A stretch of DNA of 64,000 nt from positions 248,001 through 312,000 of the forward strand of contig NZ_QTZO01000002.1 in assembly GCF_004025585.1 (NCBI RefSeq), written 5' to 3'. The DNA is from Pseudodesulfovibrio sp. S3. Its GTDB lineage: Bacteria > Desulfobacterota > Desulfovibrionia > Desulfovibrionales > Desulfovibrionaceae. Positions 55,346 through 63,928 of the stretch are shown here, piece after piece; the stretch's first letter is position 1; each line of letters starts with the position of its first letter. The translations under genes were made by a program, and so were the position numbers. The notes beneath the pieces were generated by a model that worked only from the letters and a program-made list of their open reading frames with translations, was not told the origin of the DNA and searched no databases.

Positions 55346-55420
55346 TTCATTCCCTCGACATGATTAAAATTGCGGTCCTGGCAACTTGATCCACAGGACC
55401 AACCCATACACGCTGCAATA

Positions 55421-55436
55421 GTAAAGCTGCTTAACC
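55421..55436 (-). promoter_or_regulatory. MarR-type operator before RND operon
   Basis: On the minus strand GGTTAAGCAGCTTTAC, nearly identical to the operator at the marR promoter (38911-38927), 75 bp before the RND start codon. Confidence 0.55.
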
Positions 55437-55512
55437 ATTCCAGCAAAAAATACGGCAACTGATGCTTGCCGCTCGGTGTTGCTCAAAATTCTCAACAAGT
55501 ATTCCGAGGCAG

Positions 55513-55564
55513 GTATACGACCGCGTTTACAAGAAGTCAAGAGAAAGTAAACGACTTCGTTTAC
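55513..55564. promoter_or_regulatory. Paired TetR operators
   Basis: GTAAACGA-CT-TCGTTTAC (55547-55564) is a perfect 8-2-8 palindrome; GTATACGA-CC-GCGTTTAC (55513-55530) is a near copy 34 bp away. They lie between the divergent RND and TetR genes. Confidence 0.6.
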
Positions 55565-55706
55565 ATTTTCCTGTTCAACAAATAAATCATGTAATCAGCG
55601 TGTTACATCATAAAATATACAGGAATATGCCACGCGGACACCGCCTTGCTGGACGGAAACAACAACACGCGGTATTGAACGGCATGCAGACGTTGGAGGT
55701 ACAGGA

Positions 55707-56303
55707 ATGGGGGAGATGACAAAAAAACAGTTGGACATCATACGGGCAGCATGTGCCGTATTTGAAAAGCACGGTTATTCGGGCACCGGCATGGAAACCA
55801 TAGCCGAGGCGGCCGGAGTTTCAAAAAGGACGCTCTACAAATATTACGGCAGCAAGGAAGCCGTATTTTCGGCGATAATCAAGCACCTTCGCCAAAGCGC
55901 CACCCTGAAGCAATGTCCACGATACCAGCCTGGGACCTCTGTCAGGGGGCAACTCGTGGGGGTCGTCTACGCCATGCTCGCCCACCTGAACAGAGAGGAG
56001 CACATACGTCTGGCCCGAATCATCATCGCGGAAGTGATCAGAGAACCAAAACTGAGTGAAATCCTTTCCGAGGCCGCCGATTTCTCAAAAAGCGCTCCGT
56101 TTCTATGGATACGTTCGGCCATGGAGGACGGACAACTCCGCTCCGAGGCTCCGGAAAAGGCTCTCACCCATTTGGGCGGCCTCGTAAAATCCGCTGTCAT
56201 GTGGCCCAGACTTTTCTTCTGCCACGCCCCCCTGACCGAAGGGGAAATCCGAAATTTAGCAGAGGAATACGCGGACTTTTTCTTGAGTTACTACCGGCTG
56301 TGA
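55707..56303 (+). CDS. TetR-family transcriptional repressor
   Basis: 198 residues; GGAGG lies seven bases before the ATG. N-terminal helix-turn-helix of TetR type: IIRAACAVFEKHGYSGTGME, then TIAEAAGVSKRTLYKYYGSK. The C-terminal ligand domain is all-helical with the TetR_C pattern (AREHIRLAR...FFCHAPLTEGEI). It is divergent from the RND operon and most likely represses it and itself through the two palindromes between them. The inducer is probably the exporter's substrate or a membrane stress. Confidence 0.92.
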   Translation: MGEMTKKQLDIIRAACAVFEKHGYSGTGMETIAEAAGVSKRTLYKYYGSKEAVFSAIIKHLRQSATLKQCPRYQPGTSVRGQLVGVVYAMLAHLNREEHIRLARIIIAEVIREPKLSEILSEAADFSKSAPFLWIRSAMEDGQLRSEAPEKALTHLGGLVKSAVMWPRLFFCHAPLTEGEIRNLAEEYADFFLSYYRL

Positions 56304-56414
56304 AACACATTGAATCCTGGGAGAGCCAGAGGTGGATCACCTCGTTGGATCATTTAGCAACATTCTTATAGGTGGACGGATCAGCCACCTCCGACCATTT
56401 GTATACCATTCTAA

Positions 56415-56510
56415 ATATTCCACGAAAAAAGGCTTAGAAGGAAAACCTTCTAAGCCTTTATAATCATTGGTGGAGCTGAAGGGAATCGAACCCACGACCT
56501 CTTGAATGCC
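56415..56510 (-). repeat. tmRNA (ssrA) 3'-end fragment plus terminator, copy 1 (att site)
   Basis: On the minus strand the sequence reads GGCATTCAAGAGGTCGTGG..., then the T-loop GGGTTCGATTCCC and the 3' acceptor CAGCTCCACCA, followed by a strong terminator (AAGGCTTAGAAGG-TTTT-CCTTCTAAGCCTT, six T). The acceptor CAGCTCC would pair with the GGGGCTG 5' end typical of tmRNA. There is no tmRNA body next to it. It is 95/96 identical to the copy at 58118-58213, so it is read as an integration-site duplicate. Confidence 0.75.
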
Positions 56511-56546
56511 GTTCAAGGTGGTCACCATTAAATTCCATACACGCTA

Positions 56547-58013
56547 TCAACCCCAGGGTTTAACAACCTTACTCTCACATCTCCGGACATATTCTTTTAG
56601 CTCAACGCCCTGTTCGAAGGCTACCTTGATGGCATCGAAATCTACACCGATATTGTTGAGATATTGCAATACCAACTGATCCCGTCCATCGGAGCGAGGC
56701 CGTATGCCACTGAAGAAGAAGCCCATGGCTTCAAACTCTGGCGTCAATTCCGATACAATCGGATCAGCCAGGTCCAGCAGGAGATAGATACCCTTGAGGC
56801 CCTCCATGCAAGCAGATCGAAGGGCGTTTTTCACTGCAGGGACCACGCCTTGCCCACAGGTCTCCACGATGATGGTGGCTGTTGCCAGAGGCTCGACAAA
56901 TACCTTCATTTCATGAGGTCGATCTGTGGAGGCCGTTTGTTGCACTTTGCCAAGTTTGGGATTTTCCCCAAGTCCCTGGTAGAGGTAGCTGATGAAATCT
57001 GCATGATCCGGAGGGAAAAAGAGCGGAAGTGAGCTGATTGGTGATGATATGCGCCGATAGCACAGGAGGATGTTTTCCCGCTCCTGTGCATCTTTGATCC
57101 CCTTGAGATCGAGAGGAGTTGTCCGGGCGAGAACAAGGCAGCACGGCTCGAACCCGAAGCTGACGACTGCACGCTGGGAATATTCATGCGAACAAACGGC
57201 ATCGGCAACGACCCATTGCAGATTTCTGGCTTGGGCTTCCTTCATCAGCCCGACAGAGAGTTCCTTCAAGCATCCTCGACGGCGATACCGTTTCCGGACA
57301 AAGGCCCGTCCCCATGCTCCACATAACGGATCATCATCCAAAGCCATGGAGGCATGGCCCATGACGTCACCGTCTTCGGTCACGGCCACCATGGACACGA
57401 GCTGGCCACTTTGATTGAGTTCCCGTATGGCTTTCGCGTCATAGGCATTGTCGACGATGAAAGAATAGCCGTATGCAGAATAGGCACATTGGGCCACGTC
57501 CAGAGCTTCTTCCTGCCGCATCAGGCGGACAGTATAACTGATATCTTCCTGAACCTCGGCACAAGAGTCCGACTCCGGATCAGAGGAGCAATCCGCAACA
57601 GGGAGTGTGGAATATTTCTTATAAAGGCGTATCTGCTTGCCCTGCCTGCCGAGGTTGGAAAACGTGACTTTATCCATGAACGACTTCATGAATTTCAGCC
57701 CCAACCCCTGTTCCAGTATGTCACCGTCCGGACTGGCAACCTGTTTTTCCATGGTTTCAGGGTCAAAGGGGGTGCCGCGCTCACGAATGACAAACTCCAC
57801 ACCAAGCGAGTCGGATTGAGCACGAAGTCTCACCATGTTGTCTTCGGGACAGCCATGATCCATCACGTTAGCCAGTGCCTCTTCCAGACTGAGTCTGATG
57901 TATGGCAATTCCTTGGTCATGCCGACAGCACTCCCGAACTCCTCCACAAAAGCGAGGGCGAGCGAGAGAAACTTCTTTTCAGCAGGGAAATGTATGCTGG
58001 CGCTTCGTTCCAT
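56547..58013 (-). CDS. RsbW-like ATPase domain fused to GNAT acetyltransferase
   Basis: 488 residues; GGAG precedes the ATG. Residues 1-140 form a serine-kinase-type HATPase (N-box LSLEEALANVMDHG, then RERGTPFDPE and GLGLKFMKSFMD). Residues about 160-300 are a GNAT acetyltransferase (YTVRLMRQEEALDVAQ, VRKRYRRRGCLKELSVGLM). The last 130 residues look like a second, degraded GNAT-like half. Anti-sigma kinase/GNAT fusions occur in Desulfovibrionaceae and may sense redox or acetyl-CoA state; the partner is unknown. It is the only gene between two ssrA 3' fragments, so it looks like a passenger of integration. Confidence 0.85.
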   Translation of the reverse strand: MERSASIHFPAEKKFLSLALAFVEEFGSAVGMTKELPYIRLSLEEALANVMDHGCPEDNMVRLRAQSDSLGVEFVIRERGTPFDPETMEKQVASPDGDILEQGLGLKFMKSFMDKVTFSNLGRQGKQIRLYKKYSTLPVADCSSDPESDSCAEVQEDISYTVRLMRQEEALDVAQCAYSAYGYSFIVDNAYDAKAIRELNQSGQLVSMVAVTEDGDVMGHASMALDDDPLCGAWGRAFVRKRYRRRGCLKELSVGLMKEAQARNLQWVVADAVCSHEYSQRAVVSFGFEPCCLVLARTTPLDLKGIKDAQERENILLCYRRISSPISSLPLFFPPDHADFISYLYQGLGENPKLGKVQQTASTDRPHEMKVFVEPLATATIIVETCGQGVVPAVKNALRSACMEGLKGIYLLLDLADPIVSELTPEFEAMGFFFSGIRPRSDGRDQLVLQYLNNIGVDFDAIKVAFEQGVELKEYVRRCESKVVKPWG

Positions 58014-58117
58014 GTAGCTTCTCCAATAGACCAGAATTAAGGGGGCACCATACCAATTTCATCTTTGCGTCCAGATTCAGCCATCATCTACCCGATATCA
58101 TTTGTATATCCTTTTGT

Positions 58118-58213
58118 ATATTCCACGAAAAAAGGCTTAGAAGGAAAACCTTCTAAGCCTTTATAATCATTGGTGGAGCTGGAGGGAATCGAACCCACGA
58201 CCTCTTGAATGCC
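58118..58213 (-). repeat. tmRNA (ssrA) 3'-end fragment plus terminator, copy 2 (att site)
   Basis: Identical to copy 1 (56415-56510) except one base (58182 G against 56479 A). Here the fragment also ends abruptly before the tmRNA body. It marks the left boundary of the integrase-bearing island. The rest of the 58014-58346 gap is AT-rich with several GTATAT repeats but no gene. Confidence 0.75.
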
Positions 58214-58346
58214 ATTTTTGATTACTGCATCTAAAGTGTTAATTCTATTACCTTAGATACATTCCCGTATACCCACTGTGTATGCTCTGGGACCGATTGT
58301 ATATTTTATGTATATTCTTCCTAATTCTCACCAGAATAGATTTCAG

Positions 58347-59465
58347 TTAAACAATCTTATCCTGCAACTCTGATGGCTTAAAGAACCTAAACTGATCATC
58401 AACCCAATCCTTTAACAGCGATTCAGCTTGGAAAAACATTTTTGCTATTGGAAGCAGATTGCTCAAAGAGGTTTCTTCTATGCGGAACAAGTGAGTCCTG
58501 CACGATGCATCACACTCTGCAACGCTTATATTGGAATCGAATCGTTCTAGAGCCCTCTCGTCAAAATAAAACTGAATAGCCCCATCAATATGATCAGCAA
58601 CGGCGTCATTCCAATCAGTATCCACCGGACATTTCGATGTTGCATGCAGACATAGACTTGTGAGTACTCGCCCATCTGCCTCGCGAGGCAATTCTTCAAT
58701 CATACATGACAAATCGTCTCCATTTCGCTTGAACACTACCTCCAGTTTCCCAAAACCTTGATGATAGTCCCAATACTGATAGTCTGTCGGATGCTCTGGC
58801 GGCAACACCTCATAATACCCCCACTTCTTCTCTCCCCTAAATATCTTTAACTGTTTTAAGAAAGTTGGGTCCATGGGTCTAATGACCTCTTCTAAAGCGT
58901 AGATCACATCTGACTGAGAGTCGTCATATTGGTCCACCCTCAAATACAACCTGTTCCGACCAACAACTTTAAACAGCGTCTCATAAAGAATGAAATGTTT
59001 AGGCAGATGACCGTGTAGGCGACACAAGAAAGATGGGTATCTAATCAACTGCCCAGAGGGAGCGACAACACCTGAATTAACAGAAACTAAGTCGTCTCTG
59101 ACTAGATTCCATAGTTCGGGAGCCTTTCTAAAAACAGGAGCATCAACATGATAGGACTCACAACACCGCTGGCACTCTCTTGGTTGAATCTGTTGCTTAA
59201 CATCAACTCCAATAAGAATTAGAGCCATTCTTTCATCATCTGTTAACCCAGCGCGACCATAAACACCGCTTGTTTCAACGGTTGAACGGTAATCCTTTTC
59301 ATCCTTCTCGGAAAAGCCTCTTACACGAATTTCAATGGCTTCTCTAACCAAAGGAGTAAGGTAAGCATCACCAGAAGGGTCAAAGCAAGAATATACACTT
59401 AACTGAGCACTCTCGATCTCTTTAAGAATCTGATCTATGATTTCCCAATAGCGTTGCGGCAGCAT
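58347..59465 (-). CDS. Protein of unknown function in island
   Basis: 372 residues from ATG 59465; a TTG at 59486 is possible. Several Cys pairs (ECQRCCESYH; SFLCRLHGHL) and a central region with KLEVVFKRNGDDLSCMIEEL are seen, but no family is recognised. No signal or membrane helix. Base composition is more AT-rich than the core genome. First gene after the att copy, leftward, 80 bp from the next gene. The Cys groups could bind zinc. Confidence 0.7.
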   Translation of the reverse strand: MLPQRYWEIIDQILKEIESAQLSVYSCFDPSGDAYLTPLVREAIEIRVRGFSEKDEKDYRSTVETSGVYGRAGLTDDERMALILIGVDVKQQIQPRECQRCCESYHVDAPVFRKAPELWNLVRDDLVSVNSGVVAPSGQLIRYPSFLCRLHGHLPKHFILYETLFKVVGRNRLYLRVDQYDDSQSDVIYALEEVIRPMDPTFLKQLKIFRGEKKWGYYEVLPPEHPTDYQYWDYHQGFGKLEVVFKRNGDDLSCMIEELPREADGRVLTSLCLHATSKCPVDTDWNDAVADHIDGAIQFYFDERALERFDSNISVAECDASCRTHLFRIEETSLSNLLPIAKMFFQAESLLKDWVDDQFRFFKPSELQDKIV

Positions 59466-59543
59466 AACGGCCCTACAAATGTTCAAACTTTAAAAAGCAT
59501 CAACACAACAACTTTTATGTTGAAACCTAAACGGCTGCAACCT

Positions 59544-60008
59544 TTACTCGAAATAGTCCTGAAGGTCATATTCTGCCTTCATATCAATGCCTCTCACGGA
59601 CGCGCTTCGCCGATACAAGTCAGTCCCGGAAATTGTAACCATCTCCGCTTTCCCGGATATCAAGGTCATATGCAAATGATTGGCTATTTCCCAGGGTAGC
59701 CAAAGGACCACTTGCAGCACATTCTTGTACTTGTCGATTATCCCGATGAACTCGGTCACTCTCTCCTCTTCTTCAGTGTAAATTCGAATATCAATCGGGC
59801 TGCCCAACTCGACCTTTTTGCTTTCTGTATATGAGAGTTTCCCGCTTATGTTCAACGTCGGGATATTGCTCATTTCGATATGCTTATTGCCTCTAGGTCC
59901 ACGCATTGTTGAAGTGTAGTGCAACTCGGCAAACCACCGGGTGTCTCCCCGCATGTCGATCACATAGTCTGCAAAGATTTTACTTGGATCAATTTTCTTT
60001 TTAGCCAT
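59544..60008 (-). CDS. Small protein of unknown function
   Basis: 154 residues from ATG 60008, with GGAGG six bases upstream. Soluble, mostly beta (FADYVIDMRGDTRWFAELHY, TLNISGKLSYTESKKVELGS, RIYTEEEERVTEFIGII). No motif recognised. It sits between the integrase and the 372-residue unknown on the same strand. Confidence 0.7.
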   Translation of the reverse strand: MAKKKIDPSKIFADYVIDMRGDTRWFAELHYTSTMRGPRGNKHIEMSNIPTLNISGKLSYTESKKVELGSPIDIRIYTEEEERVTEFIGIIDKYKNVLQVVLWLPWEIANHLHMTLISGKAEMVTISGTDLYRRSASVRGIDMKAEYDLQDYFE

Positions 60009-60095
60009 AAGCACCTCCAACATGGCGTATTTATGACTTTTCCATACACCAAGCACATTCTGATGGCTAATGATTTGTCAGATTTCAGAGTGCAT

Positions 60096-60134
60096 AAAAA
60101 GAGACCTCTCAGTTGCTTTCTGAGAGGCCTTTTT
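60096..60134. terminator. Bidirectional intrinsic terminator
   Basis: CCTCTCAG (60105-60112) and CTGAGAGG (60120-60127), flanked by A-run on the left and T-run on the right, so it can end transcription of the integrase gene leftward. Confidence 0.75.
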
Positions 60135-60152
60135 ACCATTTCCTATAGTGAC

Positions 60153-61184
60153 TTATTTGATCAGCTTCGGCTTGGACTCGATAGCTCGTCGTCTCTCTCC
60201 ATCGGTCTCATGGTAGTAGGTGTTCATGATCATCCTGAGGGAAGTATGTCCGAGGATATTGGCTACTGCCTTTGCGTCAGCCCCGTTTGCCAGAGTCATC
60301 GATGTAAACAAATGCCTGATCGTATACATGCAGACCGACTTGTCCAACTTAGCTTTCTTCTTGGCTCCCCTAAATGCGGACTTAGAGCTTTTAATTCGCT
60401 TGCCTCGGTACTCGATCAAATAATCCGTCTTTGCTTCGGCGTATTTAGCCTTAAGCCTTTCCTTAAACTCTTCACTGATGGGGATAAATCTGTCGCTAGC
60501 CTTAGTTTTGGTCCCCCTGACTCGTATCTGATTTCGCTCCCAATCGACATCCCTCCAAAGCAACCCAAACAGTTCACTTGGACCTGGCCTCGCCCCAAGC
60601 TCCCACATGACATCTAGGGCAAATTGAAGATGGGGAGACGAGTTATCATACAGCCTACGGAAGTCCTCAAGAGACATATTCAGTTCTCTCGGTTTTTCCT
60701 GCTTCTTCACCTCGGACCACCACTTTTTCATGGGGTTCCTTGGTATGTACTCCATCCTCACACCAAAGTTCAGGATGATATTGAGGTAGTCCATATAGCG
60801 ATTTTGAGTGGCAACGGCTTTGCCATCGTACAAGGCATGTACCTTCTCAAAATCTTTGGGACCAAGCTTGAAGATTGGCTTTGAAGCCAGAATGGGCAGC
60901 CACTCTTTGTTCAGCTTGTCGCGGACTAGGTTCAGGTAACTGGGGTCTCGCTTCTTACGCTTCTCGTGGTTGATATAAAGTTGCGCCAACTCGTCCAGGT
61001 GGACCTCTGCTCTGTTAATAGGCGTCTGCTTGATTTTTGATTTCTTGACTTCGAGGTCCCTAAGCTTGGCATTCTTCTTACCCTCTTCACCCCTCCCGAA
61101 GTATTCTTTAACCGGGCTTTTCTTGCCGGGGAGCCTGTACTGGCAGTACCAGACTCCCGTCGATTTGATCTGACCTACGCTCAT
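60153..61184 (-). CDS. int: Tyrosine recombinase/integrase
   Basis: 343 residues. N-terminal Arm-binding-like part (VGQIKSTGVWYCQYRLPGKK), SAM-like core-binding region (LAQLYINHEKRKK ... KVHALYDG), and catalytic domain with Arg in LGARPGPSELFGLLW, a Lys-bearing hairpin (GTKTKASDRFIPI), YTIRHLFTS, HTSLR and the nucleophile Tyr in MNTYYHE. The first His of the usual HxxR box is a Tyr, which occurs in several phage-type integrases. It overlaps the AlpA-like gene by four bases. It most likely drives site-specific recombination at the 3' end of ssrA. Confidence 0.93.
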   Translation of the reverse strand: MSVGQIKSTGVWYCQYRLPGKKSPVKEYFGRGEEGKKNAKLRDLEVKKSKIKQTPINRAEVHLDELAQLYINHEKRKKRDPSYLNLVRDKLNKEWLPILASKPIFKLGPKDFEKVHALYDGKAVATQNRYMDYLNIILNFGVRMEYIPRNPMKKWWSEVKKQEKPRELNMSLEDFRRLYDNSSPHLQFALDVMWELGARPGPSELFGLLWRDVDWERNQIRVRGTKTKASDRFIPISEEFKERLKAKYAEAKTDYLIEYRGKRIKSSKSAFRGAKKKAKLDKSVCMYTIRHLFTSMTLANGADAKAVANILGHTSLRMIMNTYYHETDGERRRAIESKPKLIK

Positions 61185-61402
61185 ACTTCGACCGGGATAA
61201 ATCCCGCCCTCCTGCGCTCTGCCCTCACAGCGAACTCGGATGGTGAAGCCATGAAGTCATCGAGGTCCGTTATCTTGTAACGATTGAGCTTCGGCCCATA
61301 TTTCGGCAGTTGATACCCTTTGGTAATCCTGGCGAAGTGTCGCGGGCCGTACCCGCAATATGCTGCTGCATTTTTGAGGTTAAGATATTCCGGTCGGATC
61401 AT
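61181..61402 (-). CDS. AlpA/excisionase-like small DNA-binding protein
   Basis: 73 residues with an N-terminal helix-turn-helix of MerR/AlpA type (LNLKNAAAYCGYGPRHFARI) and a following wing (QLPKYGPKLNRYKITDLDDF). Position immediately before the integrase, with ATGA overlap, is that of a recombination directionality factor or AlpA regulator of an integrative element. Confidence 0.8.
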   Translation of the reverse strand: MIRPEYLNLKNAAAYCGYGPRHFARITKGYQLPKYGPKLNRYKITDLDDFMASPSEFAVRAERRRAGFIPVEV

Positions 61403-61625
61403 CTGTCGTCCATAAGGAGCCCTCTGCGCTGCGCTACTGACGCATCCGGCTCAACCCATCAACATTTTGATTTTCGTTAGTCATAGTGACGTCCTCCTTG
61501 ATTTTGGAGCAAGCGGTTTTGCTCTATGTTACAGTTATTTATATGGAAAGAATTCAAGTTTACACAGACACACAGAATGAACTCTGGGTTTATTTAAGCT
61601 TTCTTCGCATCTACTAATATACAAA

Positions 61626-61654
61626 AGCTGCCGAGGGTAAGGCCCTCGGCAGCT
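61626..61654 (-). terminator. Intrinsic terminator of island gene
   Basis: Perfect 12-bp arms (61626-61637, 61643-61654) with a 5-nt loop; TTTT follows on the minus strand. It lies 12 bases after the stop at 61666. Confidence 0.85.
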
Positions 61655-61665
61655 ACCAAATGCTG

Positions 61666-62460
61666 TTAGAGAATCTTACCTACAACAATTTTTTCTATTA
61701 TCGGGGTGTAGCGCATCCAGAAAAGAGCATCTAACAATTTTTCCTGAATGCACTCACAGTGAGTGTCTTCGCCATATTTTTTTTCGAATGTATCATGCTC
61801 CATAACCACATAGTCAAAAAGAAATTCATAATCACTCTGAGAATCATATATCGCATTTGTGATAGTACCACTCCAACTTTCTTCAAACCAAATTCGGCTA
61901 CCCGTACACTTATTTTTATTGATACTATACGCAACATACTCCATCTCTCTATCTGTGAGAAAATCAGTGTAGCAATATCTCAACACAGACTTATCGACCA
62001 ATATATTTGTGTCATTCCCATCTAGAAAACCAGCTGGATCGTATAAAACACCACCTGTTTGAGCAACAGGAAGTCCGTCATAGTATAACTCAACGTCCAT
62101 ATGCTCATCTCCAAAATATACTACTGCACCATGTAATGATGATCTTCTAATTAATTTAGTAAATCCATCCCAAGATGACTCCCCAATGATCTTCAATTCC
62201 AATCTAGAAATTCCGCCTCGATCATTTTTTGACACCCAACATAATGCACTTGGAATTTCATCTGGGATTAACTCTAACCCCTTAACCTGTGCTTGCGAGC
62301 GCCCAATAAGTCGTTTATTTCTTTTTATCAAATCTATTCTTTTTTCAAAATCACTTCTAAAATCCCAATACAAATATATATCTATTAAGTTACTAGAAAT
62401 AAATTCATCAATATAGCTATTATCCTTAAAAACCACATGTGTACTAATATCGTAACTCAT
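61666..62460 (-). CDS. Unknown protein, strongly AT-rich gene
   Basis: 264 residues; AAGGA lies about nine bases before the ATG. Markedly AT-rich compared with the rest of the window, a sign of recent transfer. The product is acidic and soluble (MSYDISTHVVFKDNSYIDEF, SALCWVSKNDRGGISRLELK, YGEDTHCECIQEKLLDALFW). No motif recognised. First of three consecutive leftward unknown genes, each with its own ribosome site. Confidence 0.7.
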   Translation of the reverse strand: MSYDISTHVVFKDNSYIDEFISSNLIDIYLYWDFRSDFEKRIDLIKRNKRLIGRSQAQVKGLELIPDEIPSALCWVSKNDRGGISRLELKIIGESSWDGFTKLIRRSSLHGAVVYFGDEHMDVELYYDGLPVAQTGGVLYDPAGFLDGNDTNILVDKSVLRYCYTDFLTDREMEYVAYSINKNKCTGSRIWFEESWSGTITNAIYDSQSDYEFLFDYVVMEHDTFEKKYGEDTHCECIQEKLLDALFWMRYTPIIEKIVVGKIL

Positions 62461-62512
62461 TATTTTATCCTTTTAATGCATTTTATCCATTTTTTTAACT
62501 TCAAATTTCAAA

Positions 62513-63052
62513 TTAAAAACCAAGTTTGCACTCAACCATCAAATCAAGGAAATCAAAATAGTGATTACCTTCGTAAACAAGATCACCGTCTTCATTAACA
62601 GTCATTATTTTTATTTTATCTGGATTCAAATACTCTAAATAAGTTTCAAGAGGATTATCATTTTCTTTAAAATCGACCCAGCCGCAAAGTATTGCGTGCT
62701 CTAATTCGTCGAAAAGATCTATCTCGTCAGTCGTAAACACTTCCATAGAAGGCATATGCTTATTTTGCGGAGACACCCACGCTTCATCTGCCTCACAATG
62801 ATGTAAAGTAGCATACTCATATTGCCAGTTCATTCGAACGCAGTACTCTTTTCTCCCCGCAGCGTTGTACCCGATGACGTAAGCGTAGATCACAGACGCG
62901 AACCAATCACACCCCTCACAAGCATCTGTCGCGAGAGCCCCTTTTTCACACCTTTGGGGAGATCTGAACGTATAGGCCGCACCATAGAAACCATTGGGCT
63001 TATCCCAATATCCCTTCTTCCCAACCACATAATAATTAATATTTTTTTTCAT
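62513..63052 (-). CDS. Unknown Cys-rich protein in island
   Basis: 179 residues; AGGAAA precedes the ATG. It contains seven or more Cys, including a KGALATDACEGCDWFASVIY stretch, plus many Tyr/Trp and acidic residues; metal binding is possible. No recognised family. AT-rich like its downstream neighbour (52 bp away), with which it probably forms an operon. Confidence 0.65.
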   Translation of the reverse strand: MKKNINYYVVGKKGYWDKPNGFYGAAYTFRSPQRCEKGALATDACEGCDWFASVIYAYVIGYNAAGRKEYCVRMNWQYEYATLHHCEADEAWVSPQNKHMPSMEVFTTDEIDLFDELEHAILCGWVDFKENDNPLETYLEYLNPDKIKIMTVNEDGDLVYEGNHYFDFLDLMVECKLGF

Positions 63053-63181
63053 TACTCTTTTCCTATTTTTTGGACGTCAGCGAAGACAATGCATCAGCTG
63101 CTGCCGCATTCATTTCATTCGTGCTTTCGCACGGGATACCCCCCAAAGAAGGGGAATCCCCAATGTTAAGAGTACCAAGTA

Positions 63182-63811
63182 CTAGAGGGCTTCGAGTCGC
63201 TGAAGAATCTCTTTTTCCTGAGGATCGAAGTTCTTGGCCTGTTCGGCTTCGTAAGCTTCAAGGGCCTCTTCATGGGTCAGTGGAATCCACTGAATATCTA
63301 CCGGGAGGTCGGCTTTTTCGAGTGCGTCAAGCACCTGCTTCCTGTAGCGATCCTTCTGCTGGTAAAACTCCACACCAGCGCGAACTCCCACGGACATGTC
63401 CTTGAGACGTTCAAGTCTGAACATTCTCTCCGTGGCATTGCCATTGACAAACCATCTGTCATGAAATGCCTTAAAAAGGCTTTCATGAACATCTCGTTCC
63501 TCTTCGGACATCACTTCTGAATATCTAAGCTGCTCTGATCCGTTAAAAAGCTTTTTGTGCTCTTCAAAACTCGGATCAGCTGAGAACATCTCTCCGTCCA
63601 AACATCCGTAAAGGAGCGGTTCCTTTGCTTTCAGCTTGTAAACGATCGATCCCCAAAAACCGCCTTCAGCGTGGATTGAGAGATACCCGTAGATATATTC
63701 AACGTTGTCCACTGTCTTCTGCATGTAAGCTGTGCCACCGATGAAGCGGGGATTATCTGGAAAAAGCTTAATCCTCTGATCAGCTAAAACATAATGATAT
63801 ATTTTGTTCAT
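63182..63811 (-). CDS. Unknown soluble protein in island
   Basis: 209 residues; AAAGGA precedes the ATG. Base composition is nearer to the core genome than the two genes downstream. The C-terminal 60 residues are helical and acidic (EEALEAYEAEQAKNFDPQEK). The N-terminal part (YHYVLADQRIKLFPDNPRFI, YGYLSIHAEGGFWGSIVYKL) is mostly beta. Unrecognised. Confidence 0.65.
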   Translation of the reverse strand: MNKIYHYVLADQRIKLFPDNPRFIGGTAYMQKTVDNVEYIYGYLSIHAEGGFWGSIVYKLKAKEPLLYGCLDGEMFSADPSFEEHKKLFNGSEQLRYSEVMSEEERDVHESLFKAFHDRWFVNGNATERMFRLERLKDMSVGVRAGVEFYQQKDRYRKQVLDALEKADLPVDIQWIPLTHEEALEAYEAEQAKNFDPQEKEILQRLEAL

Positions 63812-63890
63812 CGTATATCCTTTTGCTTGTGTGCTATTAGCAGCTAGTCACTTAAAATTCAAAAGCACTGGCTGCAACTAGTTCGGCTTA

Positions 63891-63917
63891 CGAAGGGGTG
63901 CCCGAGGCACCCCTTCG
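63891..63917 (-). terminator. 12-bp hairpin after partial gene
   Basis: CGAAGGGGTGCC (63891-63902) and GGCACCCCTTCG (63906-63917) with a 3-nt loop, just downstream of the stop at 63929 on the minus strand. No long T-run. Confidence 0.6.
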
Positions 63918-63928
63918 TCAATCGATGC

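Noticed and set aside
56468-56510. Possible tRNA gene (T-loop and CCA end)
   Set aside because: Only the last 43 bases are present; there is no anticodon arm or D arm and the acceptor fits tmRNA, so it is a fragment.
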